Part shown: one piece after another, positions 61,611-64,000 of the stretch
Numbering within the stretch: position 1 is the stretch's first letter
Layout: each line of letters starts with the position of its first letter
DNA from: an uncultured Roseburia sp.
GTDB taxonomy: Bacteria; Bacillota; Clostridia; Lachnospirales; Lachnospiraceae
Direction of reading: 5' to 3'
DNA: 64,000 nt
NCBI GenBank assembly: GCA_947642555.1
Contig: CANRSX010000026.1
Span: forward strand, 1 to 64,000
The notes under the pieces: model-generated
Seen by the model: the letters and a program-made list of their open reading frames with translations, nothing else
The model's database searches: none
Told to the model about the DNA's origin: nothing
Made by a program: the position numbers and the translations under genes

Positions 61611-63350
61611 TCACACTCCGGTATCCCGCAGTGCGAATTCTCCGCCGTCCGGTTCCTCCGCCGCGTGATGCAGCGGCAGCACAATCTCGATCCGCGTCCC
61701 GTGGGGCTCATCCCGCGTGATCTCAAAGCTCGTCTCCACGCCGTAGAGCACCTTTAACCGCTCCACCGCGTTTAAAATCCCCATGCCGAGCCCCTCCTGC
61801 GTCTCCCCGGTATCCCGGAACCGCCTGATCTTTTCGATCAGCTCCTCGTTGATGCCCTCTCCGGTATCGAGCATCCGGATCCGCACCGCATCCCCGCCAT
61901 ACTTCTGCCCGATCACAAAAATATCGATATTATTTCCGATCTTTAATGAATGCTTGATCGCATTTTCCGCAAAATTCTGAATCAGAAGCGGCGGCACAAG
62001 GCAGTCCGCAATCTCCTCGTCGTACTCGACAAAAGCAAAAAATGTCTCCGGGTAACGCGCCTGCTGGATCTCAAAATAGTTGCGGATGTGTTCCATCTCC
62101 GCGGAAAGACACACAAATTCCGAGCTCGCGTTGACGATATACCGGAAATATTTCGCCAGATTTAAGATCATCTTCTGAATCAGAGGGTACTCCTCCTGCT
62201 CGTAGCTGTAGAGGATATTTAACGTATTTAAAATAAAATGCGGCTGGATCTGCTGGCTTAAAAACTGCATTTTGATCTGCTGCTTTTCGAGCTGCTCCTC
62301 ATAGACGCTGATCTTTAATCCCGCCACCTCATCCATCATGCGGTTAAAATTCTGATTGATCTGTTCAAACTCGCTTCCCGTCTTCTCCTCCCGGATGCGG
62401 ATCTCCATATTTCCGGCCTCGATCTGCTCCATTGCCCGCGTCAGCCTGGAAATCGGCGCAATCATCCACTTTTTCATGCCCAGGATAATGACCGGCAGGA
62501 TGAAAAGCGCGACAAATGACGCAACCTGAAGCATCCGGATCATCGCGGGAAGCGAACTGTTGATCTCGCTCTTTGAAAAAAACTGCACCAGCACCAGCGG
62601 CGCCTGTCCCGAGGATACATACACGGGCACAGAAACGCCTTTTTCCCGTCGCTCCTGCGATTCCGCCGGCTGCCCGTCGTTTCTGTAATATACGGTTCCC
62701 GCCGTGTCCGTAAACAGCGTGACCTCCTCCCGTCCCCTTTCCGAAAGTCCCAGGATATCCGCAAGCCGTTCGAGGTCAAACCATGCCCCGTAATAAGCAT
62801 TCTTGTACCGCGCAGCAAAGATCAGAAGAGAAGTTCCGCCCGCTGTCGTCAGGCTCCACGCACCGGGCTGGTTCTCCTCAATCTGCTCCATGCTATTTGT
62901 CAGATACCCCTCCACCGCCTCACGGTACACCGAATAGTCGTATCTGCATTTTACAACCGTCATTTCTTTGTCCGGATAAAAAGCATAGATCCCGGTGACC
63001 CAGCTGTGGTCATCCAAAGTATCGCCGAAATCATTATTGAGCTGCACCACTGCGCGCATCTGCCGGTAGTACGCGTCTTCCCCTTCCGTCCTCCCGGTGT
63101 TGATGCGCATAAAATCCACATTATTCCGCGCCGTGGAATACATTTTTTTCACGATGCGCTCCATCGCGCCGTCGATCTGGTTCATATAGAGTTCCAATGC
63201 GTTCTCTGTCTCCGCGGAAATCTGATGCTGTACCTCATTCACCGCCGTTGCGCTTAAGACAAGCGTCAGGATATTTAAGGGCACCACCACAGCCACCACC
63301 AGAAGCAGCAGACGAAAGGTTGACATCGACCATATTTTTCGGATTTTCAT
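61611..63350 (-). CDS. YesM-like sensor histidine kinase
   Basis: This 579-residue kinase has an N-terminal membrane segment, an extracellular sensor of about 240 residues, a second membrane segment (FVALFILPVIILG), a HAMP domain (MIAPISRLTRAMEQIEAGNM) and a His_kinase domain (QIQPHFILNTLNILYSY). Its ATPase domain carries DTGEGINEEL and GLGMGILNAV. YesM-type kinases sense extracellular sugars or glycans and phosphorylate a YesN-type regulator. The start follows GCAGGAGGTG. The extracellular domain is not one I can link to a ligand. Confidence 0.9.
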   Translation of the reverse strand: MKIRKIWSMSTFRLLLLVVAVVVPLNILTLVLSATAVNEVQHQISAETENALELYMNQIDGAMERIVKKMYSTARNNVDFMRINTGRTEGEDAYYRQMRAVVQLNNDFGDTLDDHSWVTGIYAFYPDKEMTVVKCRYDYSVYREAVEGYLTNSMEQIEENQPGAWSLTTAGGTSLLIFAARYKNAYYGAWFDLERLADILGLSERGREEVTLFTDTAGTVYYRNDGQPAESQERREKGVSVPVYVSSGQAPLVLVQFFSKSEINSSLPAMIRMLQVASFVALFILPVIILGMKKWMIAPISRLTRAMEQIEAGNMEIRIREEKTGSEFEQINQNFNRMMDEVAGLKISVYEEQLEKQQIKMQFLSQQIQPHFILNTLNILYSYEQEEYPLIQKMILNLAKYFRYIVNASSEFVCLSAEMEHIRNYFEIQQARYPETFFAFVEYDEEIADCLVPPLLIQNFAENAIKHSLKIGNNIDIFVIGQKYGGDAVRIRMLDTGEGINEELIEKIRRFRDTGETQEGLGMGILNAVERLKVLYGVETSFEITRDEPHGTRIEIVLPLHHAAEEPDGGEFALRDTGV

Positions 63351-63448
63351 GGCACCTCCTGCAGATCTATGGATTTTTACCGGACGGTATGCTATGATGA
63401 GTATAACACAGAAACACTTCTTTTTGAAAGGAGGAGGTGAGCCCTTCC

Positions 63449-63631
63449 ATGACAGAAAAAGAAATGCTGAAACTATCAGTGGAAGAATTCTCCAGGGTGC
63501 AGGACTGGATGCAGCTGGCGGAGAAGGATTCCGAAGTATATCAGTCCCTGAAAAAACGATATACCGATCTGAAAGTCATTCTCACTGCATCCGGTATTAA
63601 TCTCACAGAGATTGATCGGATCAAGGGATAG
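63449..63631 (+). CDS. Small unknown protein, 60 aa, probably helical
   Basis: Not recognised. The predicted 60-residue protein (beginning MTEKEMLKLSVEE, ending EIDRIKG) is acidic and helix-forming with Leu/Val heptads, and has no membrane segment or signal peptide. A GTG start four codons earlier is possible; AAAGGAGGAGG lies upstream of both. A promoter (TGGATT/TATGAT with 17-base spacing, about 63370-63398) is divergent from the histidine kinase gene. A clear terminator follows. It may be an adaptor or regulator, but there is no evidence for either. Confidence 0.6.
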   Translation: MTEKEMLKLSVEEFSRVQDWMQLAEKDSEVYQSLKKRYTDLKVILTASGINLTEIDRIKG

Positions 63632-63637
63632 CAGAGC

Positions 63638-63680
63638 GCCTGGAACCGTCCGTTCTTCTGCCGGTTCCAGGCTTTTTCTG
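63638..63680 (+). terminator. Terminator after the 60-aa protein
   Basis: GCCTGGAACCG and CGGTTCCAGGC (63638-63648, 63662-63672) form a perfect 11-bp stem followed by TTTTT. Confidence 0.85.
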
Positions 63681-63686
63681 TCTCTG

Positions 63687-64000
63687 CTATACCAAGATTT
63701 CCCCCGTCATCTCCCCCGCTCTGATCCGCACGGTAACCGGTGCGTCAGCGCGGTTCTTCTTTAGAATCAGCTGTGCTCTTCCATGGAAGGTCTGCGCCTT
63801 CGTCCCCTGATACGGAAGGGAGGGCTTCGGATCGCCGCTGCCAAAGCCGAGCAGCACGGCGTCCCCGGTGATCTCCGCCGTCAGCGTAAGCTCCCCGTCA
63901 TCCGCCACGGTTCCGGCGGCGTCCCGGCACTCGATCATGACATACGCCAGCGTACCGGCCTTTGTCTCTCGCTCTCCCGGCACATCCGCCGTCAGCACCA
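63687..64000 (-). CDS. C-terminal part of a GH2-type glycosidase (cut by the window edge)
   Basis: About 104 residues are visible; the rest lies beyond the right end. They form an Ig-like C-terminal domain with AYVMIECRDAAGT, LTLTAEITGDAVLLGFGS and ILKKNRADAPV, the pattern of GH2 C-terminal domains (also found in the GH2 enzyme at 11850-14333, AEITDADGNVV...LAGFGSANP). The stop codon is at 63687. The gene is convergent with the small protein at 63449. The family call is from the C-terminal domain only. Confidence 0.7.
   Translation of the reverse strand, partial: VLTADVPGERETKAGTLAYVMIECRDAAGTVADDGELTLTAEITGDAVLLGFGSGDPKPSLPYQGTKAQTFHGRAQLILKKNRADAPVTVRIRAGEMTGEILV

Overview
The window looks like a chromosome segment of a gut Clostridia (Lachnospiraceae-type Firmicutes). 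Nearly every start has a strong GGAGG-type ribosome binding site, promoters are sigma-A-like, and the gene families (CmpB-like membrane protein, Bce-type peptide resistance module, many GH2/GH3/GH43 enzymes with AraC or YesMN regulators, holin-like type I toxin) are typical of that group. No rRNA, tRNA, CRISPR array or IS element was seen. Species cannot be named from the sequence alone.

Layout. 1-2.8 kb: ATPase gene remnant, membrane-anchored GH3 hexosaminidase, a patch of 70-bp tandem repeats and hairpins, and a compact type I toxin-antitoxin locus (37-aa holin-like toxin facing a ~90-nt antisense RNA). 2.8-9 kb: CmpB-like membrane protein, then a BceRSAB-type two-component plus ABC module. 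9-15.5 kb: esterase, GH3, GH2 and a divergent AraC regulator. 15.6-17.8 kb: CoA-transferase A/B with a crotonase. 18-21.8 kb: SOS-type Y-family polymerase with a YolD-like partner under a LexA-like box, then an AAA-ATPase/PD-(D/E)XK protein.

21.8-43.4 kb is the centrepiece: a complete accessory Sec (SecA2/SecY2) export and glycosylation locus, all on the minus strand. Transcription order is gtfB-like stub, two Gtf3-GT2 fusion glycosyltransferases, a second GtfA-like enzyme, a 1416-aa serine-rich-repeat (SRR) adhesin, secY2, asp1, asp2, asp3, secA2, gtfA, gtfB, and a 56-aa two-TM protein that sits where streptococci carry asp4/asp5. The first enzymes would build the O-glycan, GtfA/GtfB would start it, Asp1-3 with SecA2 would hand the adhesin to SecY2, and the small protein could be the SecG-like channel subunit. 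The adhesin has no LPxTG motif; it ends in a Trp-rich membrane segment preceded by twin DEEVPLA motifs.

43.5-46.5 kb: Rpn-like nuclease, two tiny coiled-coil membrane proteins, and a BTAD-type regulator with a degenerate GGDEF-like tail. 46.5-57.2 kb: GH43, GH3, carboxylesterase, an N-terminally short MBL-fold hydrolase, a TIGR04076 protein, an NAD(P)-binding protein, another GH3 and an AraC regulator. 57.2-63.4 kb: an LplABC-type oligosaccharide ABC importer run by a YesMN two-component system. The right end holds a small unknown protein and the C-terminus of a GH2 enzyme cut by the window edge.
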